Shown here: positions 40,014-50,281 of the stretch, in pieces
How positions within the stretch are numbered: position 1 is the first letter of the stretch
Layout: every line of letters starts with the position of its first letter
Origin: Xylophilus ampelinus
Lineage (GTDB): Bacteria > Pseudomonadota > Gammaproteobacteria > Burkholderiales > Burkholderiaceae_C
NCBI RefSeq assembly: GCF_901875635.1
Contig: NZ_CABFMN010000085.1
Location: 1-64,000 of the forward strand
DNA: 64,000 nucleotides
Direction of reading: 5' to 3'
The notes under the pieces: generated by a model
Told to the model about the DNA's origin: nothing
The model's input: the letters and a program-made list of their open reading frames with translations, nothing else
Database searches by the model: none
Program-made: the position numbers and the translations under genes

Positions 40014-41156
40014 TCAGGCTTCCAGCAGGATGCGCAGCATCCGGCGCAGCGGCTCGGCAGCGCCCCACAGCAACTGGTCGCCAATGGTGAAGGCGCCCAC
40101 GTATTCCGGCCCCATGGCCAGCTTGCGGATCCGACCGACCGGGATCGACATCGTGCCGGTCACGGCGACGGGCGTCAGGTCCTTCACGGTGGCCTCACGG
40201 GTGTTGGGCACCACCTTCACCCAGTCGTTGTCGGCGGCGATCATGGCCTCGATGTCGGCCACCGGCACGTCCTTCTTGAGCTTGAAGGTCAGCGCCTGGC
40301 TGTGGCAGCGCATCGCGCCGATGCGCACACAGAAGCCGTCGACCGGCGTGGCGGCGGTTCCGAAACCGGCGCCCTGGCCGAGGATCTTGTTGGTCTCGGC
40401 GCCGCCCTTCCATTCTTCCTTGGACATGCCGTCGCCCAGGTCCTTGTCGATCCAGGGGATCAGCGAGCCGCCCAGCGGCGCGCCGAAGTTGGCCGTCTCG
40501 GCGGCGCTCAGCGTCTGCTGCTTGTGCAGCACCTTGCGGTCGATCTCGAGGATCGCACTCTTGGGGTCGTCCAGCAGCGCCTTCACTTCGGCGTTGAGCG
40601 TGCCGAACTGGGTGAGCAGCTCGCGCATGTGCTGCGCGCCGCCGCCCGAGGCCGCCTGGTAGGTCATGCTGGTCATCCACTCGACCAGGCCGGCCTTGTA
40701 GAGCGCGCCCACGCCCATCAGCATGCAGCTGACGGTGCAGTTGCCGCCGATCCAGTTCTTCCCGCCCTTGGTCAGGGCGTTCTGGATCACCGGCAGGTTG
40801 ACCGGGTCGAGGACGATGATCGCGTCGTCGTTCATGCGCAGGGTCGAGGCGGCGTCGATCCAGTGGCCGTTCCAGCCGGCGGCGCGCAGCTTGGGGAAGA
40901 CCTCGGTCGTGTAGTCGCCGCCCTGGCAGGTGATGACGATGTCGCACTTCTTCAGCGCGGCGATGTCGTGCGCATCCTGCAGCGTGGCCTCGTTCTTCGC
41001 CATGGCCGGGGCCTTGCCGCCGGCGTTGGAGGTGGAGAAGAAGACCGGCTCGATGAGCGCGAAATCGTTTTCGGCCTGCATGCGGTCCATCAGGACCGAG
41101 CCGACCATGCCGCGCCAGCCCACGAGGCCGACCAGGGGTTGTTGTGCGTTCGCCAT
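40014..41156 (-). CDS. asd: Aspartate-semialdehyde dehydrogenase
   Basis: Makes aspartate semialdehyde for Lys, Met, Thr and DAP, 380 residues. Catalytic Cys140 is in [11 protein letters not shown], the nucleotide loop is [11 protein letters not shown], and [13 protein letters not shown] holds the second active-site His. This is the longer gram-negative Asd form. It lies 93 bases downstream of leuB and 162 bases upstream of fimV in the conserved leuCDB-asd-fimV order. Confidence 0.96.
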   Translation of the reverse strand: MANAQQPLVGLVGWRGMVGSVLMDRMQAENDFALIEPVFFSTSNAGGKAPAMAKNEATLQDAHDIAALKKCDIVITCQGGDYTTEVFPKLRAAGWNGHWIDAASTLRMNDDAIIVLDPVNLPVIQNALTKGGKNWIGGNCTVSCMLMGVGALYKAGLVEWMTSMTYQAASGGGAQHMRELLTQFGTLNAEVKALLDDPKSAILEIDRKVLHKQQTLSAAETANFGAPLGGSLIPWIDKDLGDGMSKEEWKGGAETNKILGQGAGFGTAATPVDGFCVRIGAMRCHSQALTFKLKKDVPVADIEAMIAADNDWVKVVPNTREATVKDLTPVAVTGTMSIPVGRIRKLAMGPEYVGAFTIGDQLLWGAAEPLRRMLRILLEA

Positions 41157-41249
41157 TTCAGTGATGCCCTTCGAAGAAAAAACTAGGAAATCAGGTTTTC
41201 TTGCGCCCGGCTCGTCGAGCCGGGAGGGGCGTGACGAAGCGGGCTGCGG

Positions 41250-42338
41250 TTAGCCGGTAATCGTCTTTTTGGTGATGGCGGCCACGACGGCGTCGCCCAT
41301 CTCGCGCGTGCCGACCTTGGTGGTGCCCTCGGACCAGATGTCCGCCGTGCGCAGCCCCGACGCGAGCACCGACTTGACCGCCGACTCGATACGGTCGGCG
41401 GCTTCGGCTTGGTCGAGGGAGAAGCGGAGCATCATGGCAGCGGACAGGATTGTAGCCAGAGGATTGGCAACCCCTTGCCCGGCAATGTCGGGCGCGCTGC
41501 CGTGGCTGGGCTCGTACAGGCCCTGTTTGTTGCTGTTGAGCGACGCCGAGGGCAGCATGCCGATCGAGCCGGTGAGCATCGCGGCCTCGTCCGAGAGGAT
41601 GTCGCCGAACATGTTGCCGGTCACGACCACGTCGAACTTCTTGGGGGCCTTCACCAGTTGCATGGCGGCGTTGTCGACGTACATGTGGTCGAGCTCGACG
41701 TCCGGGTAGTCCTTGTGCACCTCGGTGACCACGTCCTTCCAGAACTGGAAGGTTTCCAGCACGTTGGCCTTGTCCACACTGGTCACGCGCTTGCTGCGCT
41801 TGCGGGCGGCATCGAAGGCGACGCGCGCGATTCGCTCGATCTCGGGCCTGGAATAGCGCATCGTGTCGAAGGCTTCTTCGGCACCGGGAAAGTGCCCGTC
41901 GGTGGCGAGGCGCTTGCCGCGCGGCTGGCCGAAGTAGATGTCGCCGGTCAGCTCGCGAATGATCAGGATGTCCAGCCCCGCGATCAGCTCGGGCTTGAGG
42001 CTGGAGGCGCCGACGAGCTGCTCATAGCAGATGGCGGGACGGAAGTTGGCGAACAGGCCCAGGTTCTTGCGCAGGCCCAGGATGGCCTGCTCGGGGCGCA
42101 GCGGGCGATCCAGCTTGTCGTACTTCCAGTCGCCCACGGCGCCGAAGAGCACCGCATCGGCTTCCTTGGCGAGCTTGAGCGTCGAATCGGGCAGCGGGTG
42201 GCCATGCGCCTCGTAGGCGGCGCCGCCGACCAGTGCGGTCTCCATCTCGAACTTCAGGTCGAGCACGTCGAGCACGCGCACGGCCTCCGCGACGATTTCG
42301 GTGCCGATGCCGTCTCCGGGCAGGACTGCGATTTTCAT
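41250..42338 (-). CDS. leuB: 3-isopropylmalate dehydrogenase
   Basis: NAD-dependent oxidative decarboxylase of leucine synthesis, 362 residues. [16 protein letters not shown] opens the protein; the substrate/metal motif is [16 protein letters not shown], followed by [15 protein letters not shown]. Two ATGs six bases apart (42344 and 42338) are both possible; the second gives the usual N-terminus. The spacer to leuD is filled by a ~120 bp palindrome. Confidence 0.96.
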   Translation of the reverse strand: MKIAVLPGDGIGTEIVAEAVRVLDVLDLKFEMETALVGGAAYEAHGHPLPDSTLKLAKEADAVLFGAVGDWKYDKLDRPLRPEQAILGLRKNLGLFANFRPAICYEQLVGASSLKPELIAGLDILIIRELTGDIYFGQPRGKRLATDGHFPGAEEAFDTMRYSRPEIERIARVAFDAARKRSKRVTSVDKANVLETFQFWKDVVTEVHKDYPDVELDHMYVDNAAMQLVKAPKKFDVVVTGNMFGDILSDEAAMLTGSIGMLPSASLNSNKQGLYEPSHGSAPDIAGQGVANPLATILSAAMMLRFSLDQAEAADRIESAVKSVLASGLRTADIWSEGTTKVGTREMGDAVVAAITKKTITG

Positions 42339-42371
42339 GGTCATTGATAGGTAGGTTTAGACGTTTGGAAT

Positions 42372-42488
42372 GCGGACATCCATACGCAAAGGACGCGAAG
42401 ATTTCGCGAAGGGCACGAAAGACTTGATCAATTGAACTTCTTTTTGCGTACTTCGCGTGACTTTCGCGTCCTTCGCGTAGAGAAGTCG
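42372..42488. repeat. CGCGAAGG-type inverted repeat, copy 2 (leuD-leuB spacer)
   Basis: The left arm CGGACATCCATACGCAAAGG continues with ACGCGAAGATTTCGCGAAGG. The right arm is its imperfect complement (TTTGCGTACTTCGCGTGACT onward, ending AGAAGTCG). It fills the space between leuD and leuB. No gene is seen inside; transcripts would fold into a long hairpin. Confidence 0.82.
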
Positions 42489-42499
42489 GTTTTCGAAGT

Positions 42500-43150
42500 T
42501 CAGCCGACGAGCTGGTGGGCCAGCCAGGGCTTGGCGGCGAGGCGTTCGGCTTCGAAGGCCTTGATCTTGTCCTTGTGGCGCAGCGTGAGGCCGATGTCGT
42601 CCAGGCCGTTGACCAGGCAGTACTTGCGGAAGGGCTGCACGTCGAAGGCGATCTCCACGCCATCCGGCTTGACGATCACCTGACGCTCCAGGTCGACCGT
42701 GAGCTGGTAGCCCGGGAAGGCATACACCTCGTTGAAGAGCTGCGCCACGGTGGCCTCGGGCAGCACGATCGGCAGCAGCCCGTTCTTGAAGCTGTTGTTG
42801 AAGAAGATGTCGGCGTAGCTCGGCGCGATGATCGCGCGGAAGCCGAATTGGTCGAGCGCCCACGGCGCGTGCTCGCGGCTCGAACCGCAGCCGAAGTTCT
42901 TGCGCGCCAGCAGCACCGAGGCGCCCAGGTAGCGCGGCTGGTTCAGCACGAAGTCCGGGTTTGGTTTGCGGCTGGCGGGGTCCATGCCCGGCTCGCCGTG
43001 GTCGAGGTAGCGCCACTCGTCGAACAGGTTCGGGCCGAAGCCCGTCTTCTTGATCGACTTGAGGAACTGCTTGGGAATGATCGCGTCGGTGTCGACGTTC
43101 TCGCGATCCATGGGGGCGACGAGGCCCTGGTGCACGGTGAATTTCTGCAT
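42500..43150 (-). CDS. leuD: 3-isopropylmalate dehydratase small subunit
   Basis: Swivelling domain of isopropylmalate isomerase, 216 residues. It opens [20 protein letters not shown] with the conserved [12 protein letters not shown] and [12 protein letters not shown], and [15 protein letters not shown] is diagnostic. It pairs with LeuC (43300-44721). Both flanking spacers carry ~120 bp palindromes, which is unusual for a leuCDB operon. Confidence 0.96.
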   Translation of the reverse strand: MQKFTVHQGLVAPMDRENVDTDAIIPKQFLKSIKKTGFGPNLFDEWRYLDHGEPGMDPASRKPNPDFVLNQPRYLGASVLLARKNFGCGSSREHAPWALDQFGFRAIIAPSYADIFFNNSFKNGLLPIVLPEATVAQLFNEVYAFPGYQLTVDLERQVIVKPDGVEIAFDVQPFRKYCLVNGLDDIGLTLRHKDKIKAFEAERLAAKPWLAHQLVG

Positions 43151-43165
43151 ATCTGACTCCAGCAA

Positions 43166-43291
43166 GACGGACTTCCGTACGCGAAGAACGCGAAGGTTTC
43201 GCGAAAGGCGCAAAGGAAATCCAAAATTTCTATGGGCTGTTCTTTTGCGACTTTCGCGTGTCTTCGCGTTCTTCGCGTATGGATGTCCCGG
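43166..43291. repeat. CGCGAAGG-type inverted repeat, copy 3 (leuC-leuD spacer)
   Basis: The left arm GACGGACTTCCGTACGCGAAG, then AACGCGAAGGTTTCGCGAAAGG; the right arm (on the other strand) starts GGGACATCCATACGCGAAG and continues AACGCGAAGACACGCGAAAG. It is the best-matched palindrome of the three copies. It starts 15 bases upstream of leuD and ends 8 bases from the leuC stop. Confidence 0.85.
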
Positions 43292-43299
43292 GTTGGCTT

Positions 43300-44721
43300 T
43301 CAGGCGAACTTGCGCACGTCCACGAAGTGGCCATGCACCGCGGCGGCGGCGGCCATGGCGGGGCTGACGAGGTGGGTGCGGCCACCGGCGCCCTGTCGGC
43401 CTTCGAAGTTGCGGTTGCTGGTCGAGGCGCAGCGCTCGCCAGGTTCGAGGCGGTCGGCGTTCATGGCCAGGCACATCGAGCAGCCGGGCTCGCGCCACTC
43501 GAAGCCCGCGGCCTTGAAGATTTCGTGCAGGCCCTCGCGCTCGGCCTGTTCCTTCACCACGCCGGAGCCCGGCACCACCATCGCGAGCTTCACGTTCTTC
43601 GCCACCTTCTGGCCGAGCTTCTTCACCACGGCCGCGGCTTCGCGCATGTCCTCGATCCGGCTGTTGGTGCAGCTGCCGATGAACACCTTGTCGATGAAGA
43701 TGTCGTCCATCGCCTTGTTCGGCTCCAGGCCCATGTAGGTCAGCGCGCGCTCGATGGCGCCGCGCTTGTTGGCGTCCTTCTCCTTGTCCGGGTCGGGCAC
43801 GCGGCCGTCGACGGGCAGCACCATCTCGGGCGAGGTGCCCCAGGTCACCTGCGGCTTGATCTGCGTGGCGTCGAGCTCGACCACGGTGTCGAAGTGCGCA
43901 CCGGGGTCGGAGTGCAGCGTCTTCCAGTAGCTGACGGCCTGGTCCCATTCGACGCCCGACGGTGCGAGGGGCCGGCCCTTCACGTAATCGATGGTCTTCT
44001 GGTCCACGGCCACCAGGCCTGCACGCGCGCCGGCCTCGATCGCCATGTTGCATACCGTCATGCGGCCTTCCATCGACAGGTCGCGAATGGCCGAGCCGGC
44101 GAATTCGATGGTGTAGCCGGTGCCGCCGGCGGTGCCGATCTTGCCGATGATCGCCAGCACGATGTCCTTGGCCGTGCAGCCCACGGGCAGCTTGCCTTCG
44201 ACCTTCACGAGCAGGTTCTTGGCCTTCTTGGCCAGCAGCGTCTGCGTGGCCATCACGTGCTCGACCTCGCTGGTGCCGATACCGTGCGCCAGCGCGCCGA
44301 AGGCGCCGTGCGTGGAGGTGTGGCTGTCGCCGCACACCACCGTCATGCCCGGCAGCGTGGCACCCGACTCGGGGCCGATCACGTGCACGATGCCCTGGCG
44401 CTTGCTGAGGAAGGGGAAGAAGGCGGCGGAGCCGAACTCGGCGATGTTGTGGTCCAGCGTCGTGACCTGCTCCTTGCTGATCGGGTCCTCGATGCCGTCG
44501 TAGCCGCGCTCCCAGCCGGTCGTGGGCGTGTTGTGGTCGGCCGTGGCCACCACCGAACTGATGCGCCACAGCTTGCGGCCGGCCACGCGCAGGCCCTCGA
44601 AGGCCTGCGGGCTGGTCACCTCGTGCACCAGATGGCGGTCGATGTAGAGCACCGCGGTGCCGTCTTCCTCGGTATGGACGACGTGTTCGTCCCAGATCTT
44701 GTCATAGAGCGTGCGTGCCAT
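43300..44721 (-). CDS. leuC: 3-isopropylmalate dehydratase large subunit
   Basis: Aconitase-family [4Fe-4S] enzyme of leucine synthesis, 473 residues. Cluster Cys are in [12 protein letters not shown] and [13 protein letters not shown]. The opening [15 protein letters not shown] and [18 protein letters not shown] are typical. It lies 49 bases downstream of a LysR gene on the same strand and heads the leuCDB-asd unit. Confidence 0.97.
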   Translation of the reverse strand: MARTLYDKIWDEHVVHTEEDGTAVLYIDRHLVHEVTSPQAFEGLRVAGRKLWRISSVVATADHNTPTTGWERGYDGIEDPISKEQVTTLDHNIAEFGSAAFFPFLSKRQGIVHVIGPESGATLPGMTVVCGDSHTSTHGAFGALAHGIGTSEVEHVMATQTLLAKKAKNLLVKVEGKLPVGCTAKDIVLAIIGKIGTAGGTGYTIEFAGSAIRDLSMEGRMTVCNMAIEAGARAGLVAVDQKTIDYVKGRPLAPSGVEWDQAVSYWKTLHSDPGAHFDTVVELDATQIKPQVTWGTSPEMVLPVDGRVPDPDKEKDANKRGAIERALTYMGLEPNKAMDDIFIDKVFIGSCTNSRIEDMREAAAVVKKLGQKVAKNVKLAMVVPGSGVVKEQAEREGLHEIFKAAGFEWREPGCSMCLAMNADRLEPGERCASTSNRNFEGRQGAGGRTHLVSPAMAAAAAVHGHFVDVRKFA

Positions 44722-44770
44722 GGTGGGGTCTCGTTTCTTTCGTGGGAAGCGTGGGAAAAGGGGGGCGCGT

Positions 44771-45730
44771 TCAGGCGGCCAGTGCCTCGGCGGGGGCGGG
44801 TGCCTGCAGATGCTGCACCAGGGTCCGGGCCGCCACCGGCAGGGTGGAGAAGTCGCGCGCGACGAGCCGGATCTCGCGCAGCGCCCAGGCGTCGTTCAGC
44901 GCCACGCTGACCAGCCGCCGGCCGATGCCGCCGCGCATGAGCTCGAAAGCCCGCTGCGGCATCACGCCGATGCCCAGGCCGTTGTCGATCATGCGGCACA
45001 TGGCGTCCAGGCCGGTCACGTGGATGCGCAGGCGCACGCTGCGCCCCGCGTCCAGCGCCGCCTGGTGCATGGCGACGTAGATCGAGCTGTTGGTGTGCAG
45101 GCCGACGTGGTCGAAGTCGAGCGCGTCGACGAAATCGATCGCACCGCCGGCCGCGAGCGGGTGGCCGGCCGGCACGATGAGCGCCAGGCGATCCTGGCGA
45201 TAGGGCTGCGTCTGCAGGTCGCCGGCGCCGTCGGGCACGTGGCAGATGCCCAGGTCGGCCGCGCCTTCCTGCACGGCGCGGACGACCTCGCTCGACAGGT
45301 GTTCTTCCAGGTCGATCTTGATGGCGTCGTGCGCCTGCACGAAGGCGCCCAGGTCCTCGGGCAGAAACTGCACGATGGCCGAGATGTTCGCGTGCACGCG
45401 CACATGGCCGCGCACGCCCTCGGCATATTCGCTGAGCTCGCCCTGCATCTTCTCCAGGCTGTAGAGCATCGAGCGCGCGTGATGCAGCAGGCTCTCGCCG
45501 GCCGGCGTGAGGTCCACGCCGCGCGCATGGCGGTAGAGCAGGGTGATGCCGAGCGTGGCCTCCAGATCAGACAGGCGCTTGCTGATCGCCGAGGCGGCGA
45601 TGAACTCCCGCTCGGCCGCACGGCCGATGCTGCCCAGTTCGCACACGGCCACGAACAGCTGCAGCGACGTGAGGTCGATGCGGCGCGCGAAATTGCGCTC
45701 GGACGGCGGGAGGACGGGTGAGGCTGGCAT
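44771..45730 (-). CDS. LysR-family transcriptional regulator
   Basis: 319 residues. The N-terminal winged helix-turn-helix ([21 protein letters not shown]...[15 protein letters not shown]) is followed by a LysR substrate-binding domain ([22 protein letters not shown] and [12 protein letters not shown]). It is co-directional with leuC and only 49 bases before it, so it is not the usual divergent LysR arrangement. The effector is unknown; a link to leucine genes is possible but is only positional. Confidence 0.88.
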   Translation of the reverse strand: MPASPVLPPSERNFARRIDLTSLQLFVAVCELGSIGRAAEREFIAASAISKRLSDLEATLGITLLYRHARGVDLTPAGESLLHHARSMLYSLEKMQGELSEYAEGVRGHVRVHANISAIVQFLPEDLGAFVQAHDAIKIDLEEHLSSEVVRAVQEGAADLGICHVPDGAGDLQTQPYRQDRLALIVPAGHPLAAGGAIDFVDALDFDHVGLHTNSSIYVAMHQAALDAGRSVRLRIHVTGLDAMCRMIDNGLGIGVMPQRAFELMRGGIGRRLVSVALNDAWALREIRLVARDFSTLPVAARTLVQHLQAPAPAEALAA

Positions 45731-45823
45731 CGTGGTTCGCGAAGGCGAGCCGGGATTTTCCTACCGTTTGGCAGCCTCGGCCATCGTGTATCGCGAAGAG
45801 CGGGCTGCTGCATCGGCAACACA

Positions 45824-45884
45824 CAGGCAAATCAGCCTCCAGCGCCCGTCCAGTCTGAGAGAGTAGCTATCAAATCAATAGCAT
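45824..45884 (-). repeat. GCTAT/ATAGC dispersed repeat, copy 12
   Basis: Read on minus: GGCCATGCTATTGATTTGATAGC, with the CTACTCTCTCAGACTG segment, then the ACGGGCGCTGGAGG arm and CTGATTTGCCTG. It is intergenic between gltA and the LysR gene. Its stem resembles copy 11 closely, including CTCTCTCA. Confidence 0.87.
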
Positions 45885-45902
45885 GGCCCGGCGAACGGCC
45901 AT

Positions 45903-45928
45903 GAAAAAGGCCGCCCTTGGGGCGGCCT
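45903..45928 (-). terminator. Terminator of the sdh-gltA operon
   Basis: Perfect 9 bp stem AGGCCGCCC / GGGCGGCCT with a three-base loop, then TTTTT on the minus strand. A second GC hairpin (45939-45965) lies between it and the gltA stop. Confidence 0.85.
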
Positions 45929-45978
45929 GGTGGCGCGGGAGGCGCGCCGCAGGCGGCGCGCCCTCCGTCGCGCGGCGA

Positions 45979-47289
45979 TCAGCGCTGGCCGATCGGCTTG
46001 ACGTCGCGCGACGCGGCGCCGACGTACAGCTGACGCGGGCGGCCGATCTTGTACTCGGGGTCGGCGATCATCTCGTTGAGCTGGGCGATCCAGCCCACCG
46101 TGCGCGCCAGCGCGAAGATGGCGGTGAACAGCGGCACCGGGATGCCGATGGCGCGCTGCACGATGCCCGAGTAGAAGTCCACGTTCGGGTAGAGCTTGCG
46201 CGAGACGAAGTACTCGTCTTCCAGCGCGATCTTCTCGAGCTCCTTCGCCAGCGCGAAGAGCGGGTCCTTCTCCAGGCCCAGCTCGGTCAGCACCTCGTTG
46301 CAGGTCTCCTGCATGAGCTTGGCGCGCGGGTCGTAGTTCTTGTACACGCGGTGGCCGAAGCCCATCAGCTTGACGTTGGAGTTCTTGTCCTTGACCTTCT
46401 TGATGAACTCGCCGATCTTTTCCACGCCGCCCTGCTTCTGGATGTCGTAGAGCATGTTCAGCGCCGCTTCATTGGCGCCGCCGTGGGCCGGGCCCCAGAG
46501 GCAGGCCACGCCGGCCGCGATGGCCGCGAAGGGGTTCGTGCCCGACGAGCCGCACAGGCGCACGGTGGAGGTCGAGGCGTTCTGCTCGTGGTCGGCATGC
46601 AGGATGAAGATGCGGTCCAGCGCCTTTTCCAGCACCGGGTTGACCTTGTAGTCCTCGCACGGCGTCGCGAACATCATGCGCAGGAAGTTGCCCGCGTAGG
46701 TCTCGTCGTTCTTCGGGTACATGTACGGCTGGCCGATCGTGTACTTGTACGCCATGGCCACGAGCGTGGGCATCTTCGCGATCAGGCGGATCGCGGCGAT
46801 CTCGCGGTGCTCGGGATTGTTGATGTCCGTGCTGTCGTGATAGAAGGCCGACAGCGCGCCCACCAGGCCGGTCATGATGGCCATCGGGTGCGCGTCGCGG
46901 CGGAAGCCGCGCAGGAAGAACTGCATCTGCTCGTTGACCATCGTGTGGTTGGTCACCAGGTGCGTGAACTTCTGCTTCTCGGACTCGTTCGGCAGCTCGC
47001 CGTTGAGCAGCAGATAGCAGGTCTCGAGGTAGTCGCAGTTGGTGGCGAGCTGCTCGATGGGGTAGCCGCGGTAGAGCAGTTCGCCCTTGTCGCCGTCGAT
47101 GTACGTGATGGCCGACTGGCACGAGGCCGTCGACATGAAGCCCGGGTCATAGGTGAACATGCCCGTCTGCGCGTACAGCTTGCGGATGTCGATCACGTCG
47201 GGGCCGATGGTGCCCTTGTAGATCGGCAGGTCCACGGTCTGGCCGCCGTTGCTGAAGGACAGGGCGGCCTTGGTGTCGGAAGCTTTCAT
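45979..47289 (-). CDS. gltA: Citrate synthase, type I (hexameric)
   Basis: First TCA enzyme, 436 residues, the gram-negative NADH-sensitive type. Catalytic residues are His269 ([11 protein letters not shown]), His313 ([14 protein letters not shown]) and Asp371 (NVDFYSG). An N-terminal domain precedes the core ([20 protein letters not shown]). It starts 24 bases after sdhE, so sdhCDAB-sdhE-gltA looks like one operon ending at the terminator at 45928. Confidence 0.97.
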   Translation of the reverse strand: MKASDTKAALSFSNGGQTVDLPIYKGTIGPDVIDIRKLYAQTGMFTYDPGFMSTASCQSAITYIDGDKGELLYRGYPIEQLATNCDYLETCYLLLNGELPNESEKQKFTHLVTNHTMVNEQMQFFLRGFRRDAHPMAIMTGLVGALSAFYHDSTDINNPEHREIAAIRLIAKMPTLVAMAYKYTIGQPYMYPKNDETYAGNFLRMMFATPCEDYKVNPVLEKALDRIFILHADHEQNASTSTVRLCGSSGTNPFAAIAAGVACLWGPAHGGANEAALNMLYDIQKQGGVEKIGEFIKKVKDKNSNVKLMGFGHRVYKNYDPRAKLMQETCNEVLTELGLEKDPLFALAKELEKIALEDEYFVSRKLYPNVDFYSGIVQRAIGIPVPLFTAIFALARTVGWIAQLNEMIADPEYKIGRPRQLYVGAASRDVKPIGQR

Positions 47290-47313
47290 AGCGACTTTCT
47301 CTCGGAAGGTTGA

Positions 47314-47640
47314 TTAAGAAGACGAAGACGGAAACGCAGCGGAGGGCGGGTGCGCACCCTCGGCGCGCATCAACCCGATCAACGCCACCACCTCGGCCCC
47401 GGCCCATGCGGGCTCGGGCTCCTTTCTTTGCAGCAGGAGGTCCAGCAGGTCGTTGTCCGACAGATCCATGAGCGTCTCCATCGCCTGGGCCTGACCGACG
47501 GTCAAGCGAGATTCATGCCGCTCGAAGAAACGGGCGATGAAGAGGTCGTTTTCCAGCAGGCCCCGCCGGCAGCGCCATTTCAGCTTGCCGACCTCGCGCG
47601 GGTCGAGCAGGTCGAGGGTGGCGTCGTGCTCAAGGGGCAT
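47314..47640 (-). CDS. sdhE: FAD assembly factor SdhE
   Basis: A small protein that promotes covalent FAD attachment to SdhA, 108 residues. The functional motif RRGLLEND (RGxxE) is at residues 25-32 within KLKWRCRRGLLENDLFIARFF. The C-terminal ~30 residues are a low-complexity Ser/Ala tail. It sits directly between sdhB and gltA, matching its role beside SdhA. Confidence 0.92.
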   Translation of the reverse strand: MPLEHDATLDLLDPREVGKLKWRCRRGLLENDLFIARFFERHESRLTVGQAQAMETLMDLSDNDLLDLLLQRKEPEPAWAGAEVVALIGLMRAEGAHPPSAAFPSSSS

Positions 47641-47665
47641 GCGTTTTCCTGGATGGGCGTGGCCG

Positions 47666-48367
47666 TCAGACGGCGCGGCGCACCATCAATTCCTTGATCT
47701 TGCCGATCGCCTGCGTGGGGTTCAGGTGCTTGGGGCACACGTCCACGCAGTTCATGATGGTGTGGCAGCGGAACAGGCGGTACGGGTCCTCGAGGTTGTC
47801 CAGGCGGGCACCGGTGGCTTCGTCGCGGCTGTCGGCGATGAAGCGGTAGGCCTGCAGCAGGCCGGCCGGGCCGACGAACTTGTCGGGGTTCCACCAGAAG
47901 CTCGGGCAGCTGGTGGAGCAGCTCGCGCACAGGATGCACTCGTACAGGCCGTTGAGTTCCTCGCGCTCCTCGGGCGACTGCAGCCGCTCGCGCTCGGGCG
48001 GCGGCGTGTCGTTGATGAGGTACGGCTTGATCGAGTTGTACTGCTTGAAGAACTGCGTCATGTCCACGATCAGGTCGCGGATGACGGGCAGGCCGGGCAG
48101 CGGCTTGAGCACGATCGGGTCCTTGAGCGTGTTCATGTTGGTGAGGCACGCCAGGCCGTTCTTGCCATTGATGTTCATCGCATCCGACCCGCACACGCCT
48201 TCGCGGCAGGAGCGGCGGAAGGAGATGGTCGGGTCCTGCGCCTTGAGCTTGACCAGGGCGTCCAGCAGCATGCGCTCGTGCCCGTCGAGTTCGATCTCGA
48301 CGGTCTGCATGTAGGGCTTGGCGTCCTTGTCCGGGTCGTAGCGGTAGATCTTGAATGTGCGCTTCAT
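47666..48367 (-). CDS. sdhB: Succinate dehydrogenase iron-sulfur subunit
   Basis: Electron-transfer subunit with [2Fe-2S], [4Fe-4S] and [3Fe-4S] clusters, 233 residues. Cys54, Cys59 and Cys74 (RRSCREGVCGSDAMN...GLAC, with Asp as the fourth ligand as in E. coli), CILCASCSTSCPSF and FRCHTIMNCVDVCPKHLNP supply the ligands. It is 16 bases after sdhA. Confidence 0.97.
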   Translation of the reverse strand: MKRTFKIYRYDPDKDAKPYMQTVEIELDGHERMLLDALVKLKAQDPTISFRRSCREGVCGSDAMNINGKNGLACLTNMNTLKDPIVLKPLPGLPVIRDLIVDMTQFFKQYNSIKPYLINDTPPPERERLQSPEEREELNGLYECILCASCSTSCPSFWWNPDKFVGPAGLLQAYRFIADSRDEATGARLDNLEDPYRLFRCHTIMNCVDVCPKHLNPTQAIGKIKELMVRRAV

Positions 48368-48383
48368 CGTGGTGGGACCTTGT

Positions 48384-50192
48384 TCAGAACGTGCGGACCT
48401 TCGGCGGAACCGAGTCGACCGTCAGGGGCTTCAGATTGACCGGCTTGTAGGTCAGGTTGTTGCCCGCGCTGTGCCACAGCGTGTGCTTCATCCATTCCTT
48501 GTCGTTGCGGCCCAGCGGGAATTCCGGATCGTCGGCCGGGCGCTCGTAGTCGTCGACGGTGTGTGCGCCGCGGCATTCGTGGCGCGCGGCCGCCGAGGTC
48601 ATCGTGGCCTGCGCGACCTCGATCAGGTTATCGACTTCGAGGGCTTCCATGCGGGCGGTGTTCCACACCAGCGACTTGTCGGCCAGGGCCACGGCACCGA
48701 CGCGGTCACGGATCTCATCGATCTTGCTCACACCTTCGTCCATGCTCGCCTGCGTGCGGAACACGCCGGCGTGCTGTTGCATGGTGCTGCGGATGTCGTT
48801 GGCGATTTCCTGGGCGTATTCGCCGCTGGTCGAGTCCTGCAGCTGGTTCAGGCGGGCCAGCGATCGGTCGGCACCGTCCTTGGGCAAGGGCTTGTGTTCT
48901 CCGCTGCCCTTGACGAACTCGACGATGTGCTTGCCGGCGGACTTGCCGAACACCAGCAGATCGAGCAGCGAGTTGGTGCCCAGGCGGTTGGCGCCGTGCA
49001 CCGACACGCAGGAGCATTCGCCCACTGCGTACAGGCCGCTCACGACCTGGTTGTTCACGTCGCCGTTCTGCACCACGACCTGGCCGTTGATGTTGGTCGG
49101 GATGCCGCCCATCTGGTAGTGGATGGTCGGCACCACGGGGATCGGTTCCTTGGTGATGTCGACGTTGGCGAAGTTGTGGCCGATCTCTTCCACCGAGGGC
49201 AGGCGCTTGCGAATAGTGTCGGCGCCCAGGTGGTCCAGCTTCATGAGGATGTAGTCCTTGTTGGGACCGCAGCCGCGACCTTCCTTGATCTCCTGGTCCA
49301 TGGAGCGCGAGACGAAGTCGCGCGGCGCCAGATCCTTCAGCGTGGGCGCATAGCGCTCCATGAAGCGCTCGCCGTTGCTGTTGAGCAGGATGGCGCCTTC
49401 ACCGCGGCAGCCTTCGGTCAGCAGCACGCCCGCGCCGGCCACGCCGGTGGGGTGGAACTGCCAGAACTCCATGTCCTGCAGCGGGATGCCGGCGCGCGCC
49501 GCCATGCCCAGGCCGTCGCCGGTGTTGATGAAGGCGTTGGTGCTCGCCGCGAAGATGCGCCCGGCGCCGCCGGTGGCCAGCAGCACGGCCTTGGCCTGCA
49601 GCATGTGCAGGTCGCCGGTCTCGAGTTCGAGCGCAGTGACGCCCACCACGTCGCCGTCGGCGTCGCGCACCAGATCCAGCGCCATCCACTCGACGAAGAA
49701 GTTCGTCTTGGACTTGACGTTCTGCTGGTACAGCGTGTGCAGCATCGCGTGGCCGGTGCGGTCGGCCGCGGCGCAGGCGCGCTGCACGGGCTTCTCGCCA
49801 TAGTTGGCGGTGTGGCCGCCGAAGGGGCGCTGGTAGATGGTGCCGTCCGGGTTGCGGTCGAAGGGCATGCCGAAGTGCTCGAGCTCGATCACCACGTTCG
49901 GCGCTTCGCGGCACATGAACTCGATCGCATCCTGGTCGCCGAGCCAGTCGGAACCCTTGATCGTGTCGTAGAAGTGGTAGTGCCAGTTGTCCTCGGACAT
50001 GTTGCCCAGCGAGGCCGACACGCCGCCCTGCGCCGCCACGGTGTGCGAGCGGGTGGGGAAGACCTTGGACAGGCAGGCCACGGTGAGCCCGGCGCGCGAG
50101 AGTTCCAGCGCGGCGCGCAGGCCAGAGCCACCGGCCCCGACGATCACGACGTCGAACTTGCGGTGGGCGATTTTTTCTTTTGTGTAGCTCAT
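48384..50192 (-). CDS. sdhA: Succinate dehydrogenase flavoprotein subunit
   Basis: Catalytic FAD subunit of complex II, 602 residues. The dinucleotide motif is IVGAGGSGLRAA (residues 17-28), the covalently flavinylated His is H50 in FPTRSHTVAAQGG, and HGANRLGTNSLLDLLVFGK is the C-terminal FAD block. It is separated from sdhD by 89 bases occupied by the TGCCCCC dispersed element, unlike the tight rest of the operon. Confidence 0.97.
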   Translation of the reverse strand: MSYTKEKIAHRKFDVVIVGAGGSGLRAALELSRAGLTVACLSKVFPTRSHTVAAQGGVSASLGNMSEDNWHYHFYDTIKGSDWLGDQDAIEFMCREAPNVVIELEHFGMPFDRNPDGTIYQRPFGGHTANYGEKPVQRACAAADRTGHAMLHTLYQQNVKSKTNFFVEWMALDLVRDADGDVVGVTALELETGDLHMLQAKAVLLATGGAGRIFAASTNAFINTGDGLGMAARAGIPLQDMEFWQFHPTGVAGAGVLLTEGCRGEGAILLNSNGERFMERYAPTLKDLAPRDFVSRSMDQEIKEGRGCGPNKDYILMKLDHLGADTIRKRLPSVEEIGHNFANVDITKEPIPVVPTIHYQMGGIPTNINGQVVVQNGDVNNQVVSGLYAVGECSCVSVHGANRLGTNSLLDLLVFGKSAGKHIVEFVKGSGEHKPLPKDGADRSLARLNQLQDSTSGEYAQEIANDIRSTMQQHAGVFRTQASMDEGVSKIDEIRDRVGAVALADKSLVWNTARMEALEVDNLIEVAQATMTSAAARHECRGAHTVDDYERPADDPEFPLGRNDKEWMKHTLWHSAGNNLTYKPVNLKPLTVDSVPPKVRTF

Positions 50193-50206
50193 TGGTCAGG
50201 ACTCCT

Positions 50207-50281
50207 GCCGGGCCGCCCCAAAGGAGGCCTCGCCCCCGCGGGGGGCAGCGATTACGTGAAACGAAGAGCGTGGGGGCAGCA
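50207..50281 (-). repeat. TGCCCCC...GGCGGCCCGGC dispersed element, copy 2 (sdhD-sdhA)
   Basis: Read on minus: TGCTGCCCCCACGCTC, TTCGTTTCACGTAATCGCTG, CCCCCCGCGGGGGCG, CTTTGGGGCGGCCCGGC. It is homologous to 8741-8813. It fills the sdhD-sdhA spacer and could modulate the ratio of subunits. Confidence 0.75.

Noticed and set aside
43151..43299. Small lipoprotein (entericidin-type) gene between leuC and leuD, known in some relatives
   Set aside because: The spacer is filled by a palindrome; no lipobox or usable reading frame is seen.
44771..45730. LysR gene as a classic divergent regulator of leuC
   Set aside because: It is co-directional with leuC, so the usual divergent control geometry does not apply; no link is claimed beyond position.
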